Source: RGIG3009 sp045648765 (GTDB lineage Bacteria > Bacillota > Clostridia > Oscillospirales > Acutalibacteraceae). From it: a stretch of DNA of 28,193 bases. Positions 15,457 to 23,599 of this stretch are shown in pieces. The notes beneath the pieces were generated by a model. That model did no database searches. It saw nothing but the letters and a program-made list of their open reading frames with translations, and was not told the DNA's origin. A program made the position numbers and the translations under genes. The DNA is taken from contig JAZROQ010000028.1 of assembly GCA_045648765.1 (NCBI GenBank), positions 1-28,193 of the forward strand, read 5' to 3'. Each line of letters opens with the position of its first letter. Within the stretch, counting starts at the first letter, position 1.

Positions 15457-15732
15457 TTACAGCAAACTTGCCATGGCGGCGCCCGCCAACGCCGAGCCGG
15501 CGGCGGTGAGCAACGCTGCCACCAATTTATCCCACTGCCGCGCGGGGCGGGAAATGACGGATTTGACGTCTTCTTTGATTTCGCGCACGTCGTCGCGCAG
15601 GTGTTTAACGTCGCGGTTGGTGCCTTCGAGCGAGGCAGCAAGGGTGCGGATTTCTTCGACTTGTTTTTCCAGCGAATCCAACCGATGATGCGCACTTTTG
15701 ACGCTTTCGGTCACTTTTGTCAGTTCGTCCAC
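15457..15732 (-). CDS. XhlA-like lysis-associated membrane protein
   Basis: A 91-aa protein with an N-terminal coiled coil (about 1-62; heptads in HHRLDSLEKQVEEIRTLAASLEG and RDVKHLRDDVREIKEDVKSV) and a single C-terminal membrane segment (DKLVAALLTAAGSALAGAAMASLL). This is the layout of XhlA of the Bacillus PBSX element, which works with a holin in lysis. The start is GTG at 15732 with AAAGGGG 8 bp upstream. The frame is open further upstream, but that part overlaps the endolysin gene. The endolysin stop is 5 bp before the start, so the two are coupled. Confidence 0.72.
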   Translation of the reverse strand: MDELTKVTESVKSAHHRLDSLEKQVEEIRTLAASLEGTNRDVKHLRDDVREIKEDVKSVISRPARQWDKLVAALLTAAGSALAGAAMASLL

Positions 15733-15737
15733 GCTTG

Positions 15738-16559
15738 TCACCCCTTTTTGACCAGTTGCATTTGCACACAGTCGATGGGTTTGCCAAGCACGCCCGCATA
15801 GCCATCGCCCGTGGCATCGGTAAGTCCCACGCACCAGCCGTACCACCCATTGTTGTGGGCGGGTGAAACACGGTAGCGGATGTCGTAACCCTCGACCCCC
15901 TCAAACTTCATTTGCAACGCGTCAATCGCTTTGCCGCGCACGCCCGCAAAATCGGTGTCGTTTTTTACCCACGGCAACCACCCCTTGCCGAGCAAGTGGA
16001 CACGATAGGTAAGTGTGCCGTGGGTGGGGTTTGCCAGGATTGCCGTTGCTTTTTTGCCGTGAACACCCGCAAAGTCGGCAGCATCGGTCACCTCGGGCAA
16101 CCAACCGTTTGCATAGACTTTGTAATTCACGCGCGGGGTTTCCCCCTTTGGCAACGGCAAATCAGCGGCAAGATACGGTGTAGGGTCTAAGTGTTTGTTG
16201 TCTTTTCGCACTTCAAAATGCAGGTGCACCCCAAAACTGTTGCCGGTGTTGCCCATGGTGCCGAGCACCTGCCCTTTTTTGACCTTTTCGCCGTTTTTGA
16301 CGGTAACGGTGGCAAGGTGCGCATACAACGTGCTGTAACCGTGGCCGTGGTCAAGTTTGACACAGTTGCCGTAGCTGGCATTGCCTTTGGCGCCTTTTTG
16401 GTTTTTTTGTCCCGTTTGGCAAAACACCACTTTGCCCGCGCTGTGAGCAATGATTGGTTCTCCTGTCAAATGTTCTCGGCCAAGGTCCACCGCCTTGTGC
16501 CCCGCACCAAAGCCTTGGGTGATGCGGTGTTTGCCTTTTTGCAAAATTCTGCTTGCCAT
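15738..16559 (-). CDS. Phage endolysin: M23 peptidase with C-terminal ChW repeats
   Basis: A 273-aa cell-wall hydrolase. The N-terminal LytM/M23 zinc endopeptidase domain (about 1-125) has all ligands: H21 and D25 in GHKAVDLG, the catalytic H81 in LYAHL, and H112-x-H114 in GVHLHFEV. It should cut peptidoglycan cross-bridges or stem peptides. The C-terminal half holds three ChW-type repeats (clostridial hydrophobic with conserved W), starting at YKVYANGWLPEV, YRVHLLGKGWLPWV and YRVSPAHNNGWYGWC, each continuing to FAGVxGKxIDALQM-like text; these probably bind the wall. No signal peptide, so it depends on the holin. The start ATG at 16559 follows the previous stop by 3 bp. Confidence 0.88.
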   Translation of the reverse strand: MASRILQKGKHRITQGFGAGHKAVDLGREHLTGEPIIAHSAGKVVFCQTGQKNQKGAKGNASYGNCVKLDHGHGYSTLYAHLATVTVKNGEKVKKGQVLGTMGNTGNSFGVHLHFEVRKDNKHLDPTPYLAADLPLPKGETPRVNYKVYANGWLPEVTDAADFAGVHGKKATAILANPTHGTLTYRVHLLGKGWLPWVKNDTDFAGVRGKAIDALQMKFEGVEGYDIRYRVSPAHNNGWYGWCVGLTDATGDGYAGVLGKPIDCVQMQLVKKG

Positions 16560-16562
16560 GCG

Positions 16563-16799
16563 CTAAACCCCTCTTTCTTCTGCTTTGATTTGTTCGACAA
16601 AAGCGTTGTATTGCTCGAACTCGTTTGCTTTGGTCTCGCGTTGGCGCAAAACGGCAAGTTCGTCATCCACAGAGTAAACCTCGCGAATGCGGTTGACGAC
16701 TCGTTGCTCATAAGGGATTGTTTCTTCGGGGACGTCTTGAAAAGATTTGATTTCTTCTTCCGTCATATCTCTTATAATTCCGCTTTCATATACTCGCAT
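16563..16799 (-). CDS. Conserved small phage protein of unknown function (78 aa)
   Basis: A 78-aa acidic protein with an N-terminal MRVYESGIIRDMT, a charged middle and a conserved-looking C-terminal YSVDDELAVLRQRETKANEF, then EQYNAFVEQIKAEERGV. I recall similar small proteins next to tail-fibre and lysis genes of many clostridial phages, but I know no function. Position between fibre and endolysin suggests a fibre-associated or XkdX-like role; this is inference. The ATG at 16799 lies 2 bp after the fibre stop with GGGGGCGA as ribosome site; a TTG at 16814 inside the fibre gene is also in frame but less likely. Confidence 0.6.
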   Translation of the reverse strand: MRVYESGIIRDMTEEEIKSFQDVPEETIPYEQRVVNRIREVYSVDDELAVLRQRETKANEFEQYNAFVEQIKAEERGV

Positions 16800-16801
16800 T
16801 A

Positions 16802-17440
16802 TTATCGCCCCCAAACCTTAATTCTTGTGCCTACGCCAAAAGCGTTGTTGGCACGCACCCAAAAATTGGATTCTTCTTGTAAAATAATCCTATCTTCTGT
16901 GTTCGTTGTGTCCTCTGCTAACGAAGTTGGATAATATCCATTTGTATATTGAACACCTGCAGCGTAAAGATAAGCAGAAACACCACCGTCAACCATCATA
17001 TATTTTAGTGGTGACAGATAACAATGTGCTCGCAAATAATAGCTTCCGACAGCACTATCCCAACCGTTATACCAATAATTTCTCCCGCTTTTGCCTATCG
17101 ATATTTTCGACTGTTTAGCCGTGGTGTCTTTTTGTTTAATGTAACCAAGTACATAAAGTTCTTTATACGGCAAACGAGCATAAGGAATATTTATCCGTAC
17201 TATATCTTCATTTACATTTTCTTCGGTTATAACAAAATCTTCTACAAGTTCCCACGGCTTTTCAACAGTAGCCAAAGCTTCTGCAACTGCCATACCGCTT
17301 TGGGCGTTTTCACTGGTGGGGTTGTAGGTTTGGTCGGTGACGGCGTTGTCGCCTTTATCGCCTTTTTCGCCTTTATCGCCGCGAAGGGCAAGAATTTCGG
17401 TAACGTTGCCTTGGTCATCGCGGATTCGTAAAATTGCCAT
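16802..17440 (-). CDS. Collagen-like phage tail fibre with an AT-rich exchangeable tip
   Basis: A 212-aa protein. The N-terminus MAILRIRDDQGNVTEILALRG (attachment segment) is followed by a collagen-like GDKGEKGDKGD at 21-31 and the phage-fibre text TDQTYNPTSENAQSGMAVAEAL (35-56), expected to trimerise. From about residue 60 the tip is rich in Tyr, Asn and Thr and ends GVGTRIKVWGR, a common fibre-tip ending. The DNA of the tip (about 16,802-17,250) is clearly AT-richer than its surroundings: two 60-base lines count 30-33% GC by hand against 53-55% in neighbouring virion genes. This indicates horizontal replacement of the receptor-binding tip. The ATG at 17440 has AGAAAGGTG upstream. Confidence 0.72.
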   Translation of the reverse strand: MAILRIRDDQGNVTEILALRGDKGEKGDKGDNAVTDQTYNPTSENAQSGMAVAEALATVEKPWELVEDFVITEENVNEDIVRINIPYARLPYKELYVLGYIKQKDTTAKQSKISIGKSGRNYWYNGWDSAVGSYYLRAHCYLSPLKYMMVDGGVSAYLYAAGVQYTNGYYPTSLAEDTTNTEDRIILQEESNFWVRANNAFGVGTRIKVWGR

Positions 17441-17455
17441 ATTTTCACACCTTTC

Positions 17456-18349
17456 TTATAACCCGAATAATCGGTAAACGGGCTCTTGGGTTTCTTTGCT
17501 GAACACCCACGGTTCGTCACATCCACTGTTCGCTTTGGTTGCGTGGGGAAGCGAGCAAAAACAGCGAACAAACTCTTTGATGCCGCCCTCGAAATCATAC
17601 ACCGGCACCGCCGCGTTTACGGAATAGGTGTCACCAAGCAAGGTGATCGGAATCGTAAACTCAATGGCGTTGCCCAACGAGTTTCTGCCCGAAGCGGAAA
17701 GCAACAGCACCGCGTGTTTGGAATAGTCTTCCTTGTAAAGAAGAAAATCTTGGTAATTTTGCGTTGTAGCAATAGGTTTTGCCCTGACATCTTCGGGTTG
17801 TAACGCTTCACCGCTCGGGTCGACCTGCACGTTGCAGTTGGCAGGCATTTCGCCTGTTCCCACATACACGCCTGAATGACCGTCTTTGCCGTTGAGTTCA
17901 CCCGAAGTCAATGCGTGATGCACCGTATCGGTAACGGTTTCGGCGCGGGTCATCACTTCTTGCCATGCGGGGAGTATGTCGGTGATGGGTTCGCCGTCGT
18001 CGCGTTCTTCAAAGAAAAGATGCGCGGGTGGTGCGTGAAAACACAACTCCTCGTTGCCGTTTTTGTCGATTTTTACGGCTATCAAGCGCACATGCGCCAC
18101 ACCTGCTGATGTCCACTTGCGCGGAATCAAACAGCTCACCACACCGTTTTGCGCGTCGAGCAGTTCGGTGATATCGTAAGCGCCGCTGCCGTCGGTGATT
18201 TCCAACCGATAGCGACACCCGCTCGGTTCACTTGGTACGGTAAACTCCATTTTGGTCGCATTGTGGTCACCAAACACCCCTGCCGCTTGAACTTCGGCGG
18301 GGTTGGTGCTGTCGGGCGTGACCGTGAACGATAATGTATGTACAGCCAT
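17456..18349 (-). CDS. Putative receptor-binding/baseplate-upper-like virion protein
   Basis: A 297-aa protein. The N-terminal 115 residues form a beta-rich domain beginning MAVHTLSFTVTPDSTNPAEVQAAGVFGDHNAT, like BppU-type N-terminal domains that attach fibres to the virion (AGVxGDxxAT). The centre has a short helix (ILPAWQEVMTRAETVTDTV) and the linker GKDGHSGVYVGTGEMPANCN, common before the receptor-binding part of clostridial phage proteins. The C-terminal 100 residues, with cysteines and aromatics, would be the tip. The ATG at 18349 has AGGAGG 7 bp upstream, and the previous stop is 12 bp away. Head-to-host contact is the likely role; the host receptor is unknown. Confidence 0.65.
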   Translation of the reverse strand: MAVHTLSFTVTPDSTNPAEVQAAGVFGDHNATKMEFTVPSEPSGCRYRLEITDGSGAYDITELLDAQNGVVSCLIPRKWTSAGVAHVRLIAVKIDKNGNEELCFHAPPAHLFFEERDDGEPITDILPAWQEVMTRAETVTDTVHHALTSGELNGKDGHSGVYVGTGEMPANCNVQVDPSGEALQPEDVRAKPIATTQNYQDFLLYKEDYSKHAVLLLSASGRNSLGNAIEFTIPITLLGDTYSVNAAVPVYDFEGGIKEFVRCFCSLPHATKANSGCDEPWVFSKETQEPVYRLFGL

Positions 18350-18361
18350 CAAAATCCCTCC

Positions 18362-18859
18362 TTAATACATCAGTTTGCTCAGCGATAACCGCTTTTCGGC
18401 AATGCGGTTTGCCAGCGTTTTTTGTGACGAGGCAGTGTTTTTTTGTTTTTTGGCTTCGGTTTGTTTTGTCAGTGCCTCGCTTTTTTGTTTAATGGCGGCA
18501 AGTGCCGCATCACGCGTGGCGGCAATGTTGCGCTGTGCTATTTGGCTTTGCCGTGCCGCCGCTTGTTTTCCCGCCGCTGCTGCGCCCGAACGCGAAAGTC
18601 CCCACGTTGCCAGTTGCTCCGCCAAACGACGTTTGCCGACAAGTTCTTTGACAAGTTGCGTATCTAACGCCAAGGCGGCGGTGGTTTTGGCTTTGGCGGC
18701 ATCCGCGTTCAGGGTTTGTTGTTCTTTATCGCGTGCCACATCCGCTTCGCGGTTGTAGGCATCTTCCGCTTTTTTGGCGGCGGCCGTTTGCTCGGTAATG
18801 TATTTGCCGAGCAACGCGTTCACTTGCTCTTGATTTAATATTTTTCGAGTGGTTGCCAT
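18362..18859 (-). CDS. Ala/Lys/Gln-rich helical minor virion protein, possible ejection protein
   Basis: A 165-aa protein that is almost entirely alpha-helical and charged, with long Ala/Gln/Lys heptads (NREADVARDKEQQTLNADAAKA, KQAAARQSQIAQRNIAATRDAAL) and a central LATWGLSRSGAAAAGK turn. I have seen the GLSxSG motif in internal or minor structural proteins of phages of Firmicutes. Internal virion proteins ejected with DNA in podoviruses are of this helical type, so an ejection or hub-plug function is a fair guess, but not shown. The ATG at 18859 has AAGGAG upstream, and a repeat block with a family C leader separates it from the tail-hub gene. Confidence 0.5.
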   Translation of the reverse strand: MATTRKILNQEQVNALLGKYITEQTAAAKKAEDAYNREADVARDKEQQTLNADAAKAKTTAALALDTQLVKELVGKRRLAEQLATWGLSRSGAAAAGKQAAARQSQIAQRNIAATRDAALAAIKQKSEALTKQTEAKKQKNTASSQKTLANRIAEKRLSLSKLMY

Positions 18860-18860
18860 A

Positions 18861-19163
18861 TTCTCTCTCCTTTATTTTTATTTCGCCCTGTTTGTGCGCG
18901 GGTGTTGGTTTGCAAAAAACCAATTTGTTACCGTAGGGGCGAACTGCGTTCGCCCGCGGGCGGTCACAGACCGCCCCTACAAACCCAATTTTGGGTTTTT
19001 GCAAATAAATTGGTTATCCGTAGGGGCGGATAATATCCGCCCGCAGCCTCGCCTTTTGGGAGAGGTGTCGGCGCAACCGACGAAGAGGGCGGTTGGTTTT
19101 GCGCAAAGACAATCCCTCCGTCTTTTGCTTCGCAAAATCCACCTCCCTTTACACAAGGGAGGC
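18861..19163. repeat. Repeat block between the helical protein and tail-hub genes (C, B', B, A)
   Basis: Family C (about 18870-18930; hairpin TTGGTTT TTTGC AAACCAA on the minus strand, then GCGCACAAACAGGGC), family B' (18931-18980; two back-to-back hairpins GGGCGAAC/GTTCGCCC and GGGCGGTC/GACCGCCC), a small AACCCAATTTTGGGTT hairpin, family B (19020-19089; GGGGCGGATAATATCCGCCC palindrome then GTCGGCGCAACCGAC hairpin), and an A half-element (19110-19163) with the variable stem TTTTGC/GCAAAA. No gene is seen. Confidence 0.88.
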
Positions 19164-19182
19164 TGTCGCACCCTTTTGGGTT

Positions 19183-21126
19183 TTACGCCTGTTCGGTCAA
19201 CCGTACCGTCACACTGCCAAGGCACAATCCCTCGCCCGAAAACTTCACACCCAGACGTCGGCAACGTACCCCGCGCGGGGTGGTAGAAAGCCCCTCGACC
19301 GCGCGCGAAGGATGCGGTAAATCGCAAATCTCACCGCGCTCGGTCACGTACGATACCTCCACGGGGGAAGTTGCCGTGGCTTCGGCAAAAACGCGGGTGA
19401 CGGTTTTTCGTTTTTCGGGGGTGCCGAAATCGTATTGTTTGGTACACACACTGCCGCGTATCGGCACCGAAAGCAACTGTGTTTCCCCGCCCGCCGTGTG
19501 GGTAAGGCGGGTATCGGTTTGTCCGCCAAAGGTGAACATTGCCACAAACGGACTGCCGTTTACACGGTAGCTTGCGGGTAAAAACAACACGTTGTCTTTG
19601 GCAAACACCGACACCGGTTGCGCGTTGGTGGCGGCGGTGGAAAAGCGGTACCACGCGGGCGAAGTGTTGTCGGCTGCCACCCATACGCTGTCGTTCCACA
19701 ACAGATAATAGCGTTCGTCAATGACAGCCCCCGCCGCAAAAGCGGGTGCGCCTTGTTTGCGCAACAACGGCTCGATGGGCGCCGAAAGGCGGGTAACATT
19801 TCGTTGCGAAAACTGCCCTGTCGATTGCAAGGCATACACCGAGCCATCACGACACGCCCACCACAAACGGTTGCCGCACACAGCCACCGTTTTGGGTAAA
19901 TCGCACCCTACCCCCGCGTGCAAAGCCGTTATCGGGAACCGCGCTGTGGCGGTAATATCCGTTACGGCACCGTTTTGCACGTCTTCGGCGGTTATTTTTT
20001 CGGCGGTGGCATATTCGGCGGCATACATTTCGGTTTCCTTAAACAACACAAGCGCCGCCCCTTGTTTGCCAAATGCGGTCAACGGTTTTCCCGGTGTTCC
20101 CACCAACGCATAGTTGGTTTCGGGGAAATACAGAGGATTATTCACATCACTAAACGCAAGGTAGCCCTCTTTGTCACCGCCCAAAAACAGGCGCGTGCCA
20201 CCCGCTGTTCCGCCAAACCAAGTGGCAAATTTCATCACATACGGCAACCCGCCTTGGGCGCTGTCGTGGTCAGCAATGGCAGTAAGATTGTTGCGGCTGT
20301 CCCCCGCTTTGAGCGGATGCGGCACCCCGCCTTTTATAAACCAAAAACACCCGCTTTGGCGGTCAAAACACAAACAAAGCCCCGACACTTCTGCCGAAAC
20401 GGTACTTCCGTTTGAAAGTTCCCACGTTGTGTCCGTGCCATCAAGACGAGCCGTCACTTTGAGCGTACTGCGATGGTACACGTTGGGCAAAAAATAATAC
20501 ACACCGCTGCCATCGGTGGTAAACGTGCACCGAAACTGCGAAGTCAGCAGGTTATTGCCTTCGAGCAAATCCCCCGAAAGCGCCGTTTGTGTGCGCGAAG
20601 GGGTCGGCACGCCGTTTGCCATGCGAAGCGGCACATAGGCTTTGTCGGTGATATCGTCAAAACGGTTTTGCGAGGCTTTCATACCGATAATCGTGCCGTC
20701 GCTTAAAAACAACAACGCGCTGTATGCGGCTTGTAACTCCCCGCCGGTCGGCGCCAACACACCATCGAGACCGCGGTTGCCGTTTTTTAACCACGAAAAA
20801 TCGGTGGCGTTGCCTTGCGGGTCATACGCGCCGATATACACGTCGGCGCCCGATTCATAATCCCCGCGATGCAAAAACAGCACCCAGCCGTCGGCATCGG
20901 TAAAAAAGCGGGTGGTGTTGTCGGCATATTCCAAATGAATGCGCTCTTTGGTGGTGAAAAAGCCTTCGCGGCACCGCAGTGCACCGTCTTTCCACCACAT
21001 ATCTTGGCTGTCGGCGCATTGGCGGTCACCAATCAAAAACGGCGCGGTGCCCACGTTGAGTCCATCGCACAAAGCAGGAACGGTGGCAACCACCCGCCGT
21101 GCGGGTGAAAACTGCGGATGCCTCAT
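19183..21126 (-). CDS. Large tail hub/nozzle protein of podovirus type
   Basis: A 647-aa, beta-rich protein. It begins MRHPQFSPARRVVATVPALCDGLNVGTAPFLIGDRQCADSQDMWWKDGALRCREGF, a pattern I associate with the tail nozzle and DNA-stabilisation proteins of short-tailed phages (P22 gp10- or T7 gp12-like): an early statement of active/visited residues, then repeated four-stranded blades (DGWVLFLHRGDY, YSALLFLSDGTIIG, GTRLFLGGDKEGYLAFSDV, AALVLFKETEMYAAEY, NRLWWACRDGSVYAL, ERYYLLWNDSVWVA) suggesting a beta-propeller. The role would be the tip that closes the short tail. The ATG at 21126 overlaps the upstream stop as ATGA with GGGGG upstream; an in-frame start at 21180 is rejected. Confidence 0.6.
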   Translation of the reverse strand: MRHPQFSPARRVVATVPALCDGLNVGTAPFLIGDRQCADSQDMWWKDGALRCREGFFTTKERIHLEYADNTTRFFTDADGWVLFLHRGDYESGADVYIGAYDPQGNATDFSWLKNGNRGLDGVLAPTGGELQAAYSALLFLSDGTIIGMKASQNRFDDITDKAYVPLRMANGVPTPSRTQTALSGDLLEGNNLLTSQFRCTFTTDGSGVYYFLPNVYHRSTLKVTARLDGTDTTWELSNGSTVSAEVSGLCLCFDRQSGCFWFIKGGVPHPLKAGDSRNNLTAIADHDSAQGGLPYVMKFATWFGGTAGGTRLFLGGDKEGYLAFSDVNNPLYFPETNYALVGTPGKPLTAFGKQGAALVLFKETEMYAAEYATAEKITAEDVQNGAVTDITATARFPITALHAGVGCDLPKTVAVCGNRLWWACRDGSVYALQSTGQFSQRNVTRLSAPIEPLLRKQGAPAFAAGAVIDERYYLLWNDSVWVAADNTSPAWYRFSTAATNAQPVSVFAKDNVLFLPASYRVNGSPFVAMFTFGGQTDTRLTHTAGGETQLLSVPIRGSVCTKQYDFGTPEKRKTVTRVFAEATATSPVEVSYVTERGEICDLPHPSRAVEGLSTTPRGVRCRRLGVKFSGEGLCLGSVTVRLTEQA

Positions 21127-21500
21127 GCATCGCACCCCCTCGGCAACGTATCGACGCGGCGGGTATAGGTGCGGCAACACGCAGCGCGGTGTCCGTCGTA
21201 AAGGGCGGCAAACACACTTTGCTTGTCACTGTCGTTTTCGGCTGCCGCCACCAACATGGCAACGCCATAGGGAAGCACCGTGCGCGCCGTTGGTTCTGTC
21301 AGCGGAACCGTTTGTTGCAGTGACGTAAGCGGCGGTGCCAACACCCCGCTTTCTGCCAAACTGAGTTCGGCAACAATCTGATTGACTGCCGCTAACCCCA
21401 GTTTGTAACTTTCGGCACTGCGGGTGACATCGGGTTCGCCGTTTGGGTCGGTTTGTCCCAACAACTGCAATGCTTTGCGAAACGCTTCTTTTCCGGTCAT
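21123..21500 (-). CDS. Putative head-tail adaptor protein
   Basis: A 125-aa mostly helical protein (MTGKEAFRKALQLLGQTD, SYKLGLAAVNQIVAELSLAES, then VLPYGVAMLVAAAENDSDKQSVFAALYDGHRAACCR). Small helical proteins directly after the portal and before the tail hub are usually head-completion adaptors (P22 gp4-, HK97 gp6- or T7 gp11-like), which seal the portal and bind the tail. The C-terminal helix with YDGHRAA is like the end of gp6-type adaptors. Assignment rests mainly on position, size and helicity. The start overlaps the portal stop as ATGA, and its own stop overlaps the hub start the same way. Confidence 0.55.
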   Translation of the reverse strand: MTGKEAFRKALQLLGQTDPNGEPDVTRSAESYKLGLAAVNQIVAELSLAESGVLAPPLTSLQQTVPLTEPTARTVLPYGVAMLVAAAENDSDKQSVFAALYDGHRAACCRTYTRRVDTLPRGCDA

Positions 21501-23155
21501 GGCGTTACCTCCCCTGTTTTTTCCAAATCGCGCAACAATCCCTCGATATCGGGGATAGTGCCTTTGGGCAACCGTTTTAGGTATTGTTTTTGGGTGATCA
21601 CGCCTTGTTGCAACAAGTTATCCAGCGTAAGCACCGTTTGGCTTTCGCTCCAAAGGGTGGCGTTGCCCACTTCGACCCGCGCGTTAATCAGCAAATCACG
21701 GTAACGCTTGGCATCGAACGGCAAATACCACACGCCCGATTCGTCGGCAATTTTCAAAGCGCGTTTGCCGTAACCTGTCACCCAAAACTCTGCCCACAAC
21801 CGTGCCACATCTTCGCAAAACGCGTTAAACCGCATACGCACCGATTGCAACGGCATCATAGCAGCTTCGCGCACCGCAATAATGGCCGAGGTGTTGTCGG
21901 GGGTGACGTCACCGAGCGCCGCCGCATTGGCACCGCTTTGCGCCAAGGTGTTGCTCATCAAATACGAAAGCGTGTTATCCAGCGCCGCCGAAAAAGCGGG
22001 CGGATTGACATAGGTCATCGCGCTGTGCAGTTCTTCTCCGCCGCCAAACACCCGAATCACTTGTCCGGGGTCGTTGGTCACGGGTTGTTGCACCACGTCG
22101 CCGTTGACAAGCAACGTCGGCATTCCTTGCATCAGCACGCCCCACACCGACGACGTTTGCATGCGGTTAATGGCAATTTGGTTGGGGATTAAGTGCGTGA
22201 CTTCGCTTTCGCCGTACACGCTTTGGTGGCGGCTGTCCCAACGAAACACCGCCAGCGGGTAACACCGCAGCCCTGTTTCCCAGGTGGGGCGCACCGTTAC
22301 ACTGCGGCACACTTGCACCGCCAAAATACGAAAAGAGCCGTCGGCGGCAAACGCTTTGTAAAATTTGGTGAGCAACAACGCTTTTTGCTCGTTTTCGGGT
22401 TCACCGTCGGGGGTGAATTCGTCGCGGTCGGGGCAAATGTCGGCAATTTGTTCTTCGCTCACACCGTGCGCTTGTGCCATACGCCGTAACTCGCTCACCG
22501 CGCGGCGTTGCGCGATAATCACAAAGGGTTGGTCTTGCACGTTTTCCACTGTCGGGTCACCGAAATACACGTTTTCGATGTCCAGCACCTCACACGCGAT
22601 ATCCCCCGTAATGGGTGCCGTGCGGCCTTCGTCGGCATACAAACCGGTTTTGATGCGCTCGTCCCAATAGGTATACAACACGCCTGTGCCGGTGCAATAG
22701 GCATTGCGCAACACTTTTTCGCGCAAGGTGTCCAATCGTACACGTTCGGCGGTGACGGCAAAATAATCCGAAAGCGCGCTCATGACCAGTTCAATCTCTT
22801 CGTTGCCCGAAAGGGCGGGGGTTTCGCCCCTTGCCGCCAAACGCTTGTGCGCGCGGATTTTTTCGCGCAGTTCTACGGTATCGGGAATGCCTTCGGCAGA
22901 AAAACTAACCGCCACGGGACTGCCGCCCACCACCGAAAGTTTGTAATCGCCGATACGCCGAATCACGTTGTGGCGCACCAGCGGTCGTTCGGCACCACAT
23001 TTGGCACCGTACCATTGGTCGCCGCCAAAAAAACGGCGGTTAATCTCGTTTTGGCGGTAAAGCCCCTTTTCGCCCAATCCCGCTTTGTACCGCACACCTG
23101 CGCGGTATTCCGCAAAGATTTGTTCGGGGGTGTTCCACACCTTTTGTTCGTTCAT
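21497..23155 (-). CDS. Phage portal protein
   Basis: A 552-aa portal that would form the dodecameric channel at one capsid vertex for DNA entry and exit. It shows the family pattern: N-terminal RRFFGGDQWYGAKCGAERPLVRHNVIRRIGDYKLSVVGGSPVAV (about 37-80), a central clip region with ENVYFGDPTVENVQDQPFVI, the conserved YPLAVFRWDSRHQSVYGESEVTHLIPNQIAINRM (about 303-336), where the YGxSxxxxLIPxQxxIN motif is typical, and the SNTLAQSGANAAALGDVTPDNTSAIIAVREA helix region. The C-terminus has the usual crown (LTLDNLLQQGVITQKQYLKRLP). The ATG at 23155 has GAAAGGAAG upstream. In most phages the portal precedes scaffold and capsid; here it follows them. Confidence 0.9.
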   Translation of the reverse strand: MNEQKVWNTPEQIFAEYRAGVRYKAGLGEKGLYRQNEINRRFFGGDQWYGAKCGAERPLVRHNVIRRIGDYKLSVVGGSPVAVSFSAEGIPDTVELREKIRAHKRLAARGETPALSGNEEIELVMSALSDYFAVTAERVRLDTLREKVLRNAYCTGTGVLYTYWDERIKTGLYADEGRTAPITGDIACEVLDIENVYFGDPTVENVQDQPFVIIAQRRAVSELRRMAQAHGVSEEQIADICPDRDEFTPDGEPENEQKALLLTKFYKAFAADGSFRILAVQVCRSVTVRPTWETGLRCYPLAVFRWDSRHQSVYGESEVTHLIPNQIAINRMQTSSVWGVLMQGMPTLLVNGDVVQQPVTNDPGQVIRVFGGGEELHSAMTYVNPPAFSAALDNTLSYLMSNTLAQSGANAAALGDVTPDNTSAIIAVREAAMMPLQSVRMRFNAFCEDVARLWAEFWVTGYGKRALKIADESGVWYLPFDAKRYRDLLINARVEVGNATLWSESQTVLTLDNLLQQGVITQKQYLKRLPKGTIPDIEGLLRDLEKTGEVTP

Positions 23156-23189
23156 TCTTTTTATTCTTCCTTTCTTAAAAGGTAAGTTG

Positions 23190-23590
23190 GTGGTTTTTGC
23201 AAAACCAATTCGTTACCATGCACAACCTTGAACCAACACCGCAGGGGCGGATAGTATCCGCCCGTAGCCTCGCCCTTGGGGAGAGGTGTCGGCGCAGCCG
23301 ACGGAGAGGGTGATTGGTTTGCGCAAAACAATCCCTCCACCGCTAACGCGGTCCCCCTCCCTTTACAAGGGAGGCTTTATTTCGCGCAATTTGTGCGCGG
23401 GTATTGGTCTGCAAAAAACCAATTTGTTACCGTAGGGGCGAACTGCGTTCGCCCGCGGGCGGTCACAGACCGCCCCTACGATGTTGCATTTGGTTTTGCA
23501 CAAACCCTTGCGGGGCGTCGGGAACCGCCGCCCCCTACACCTAACAACCCCGCCGTGGAAGTTCCCCACGGCGGGGCGTTGCGTTACTGC
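23190..23590. repeat. Repeat block between portal and capsid genes (C, B, A, C, B')
   Basis: Part of C (TTTTTGCAAAACCAATTCGTTACC, about 23195-23217), B (23243-23310), an A half-element (23329-23375) that lacks ACA in its loop, C again (about 23376-23430), directly joined to A with loss of its AGGAG end, then B' (23430-23479). The rest to 23590 is unique sequence with a strong hairpin. No gene is seen. Confidence 0.88.
23548..23576 (-). terminator. Strong hairpin after the capsid gene, possible terminator or attenuator
   Basis: An 11-bp perfect GC-rich stem CCCCGCCGTGG/CCACGGCGGGG (23548-23558 and 23566-23576), followed on the minus strand by TTGTTAGG. It lies 24 bp past the capsid stop codon. 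The weak T-run suggests partial termination or mRNA 3'-end protection, which would raise capsid output over downstream genes. Confidence 0.6.
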
Positions 23591-23599
23591 GAGAAACGA

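Noticed and set aside
16191..16934. 247-aa plus-strand frame opposite the endolysin
   Set aside because: Antisense shadow of the M23 gene and its neighbours with no ribosome site.
16802..17440. Diversity-generating retroelement acting on the fibre tip
   Set aside because: No reverse transcriptase, no template repeat and no adenine-biased variable repeat are seen; simple tip exchange explains the AT-rich segment.
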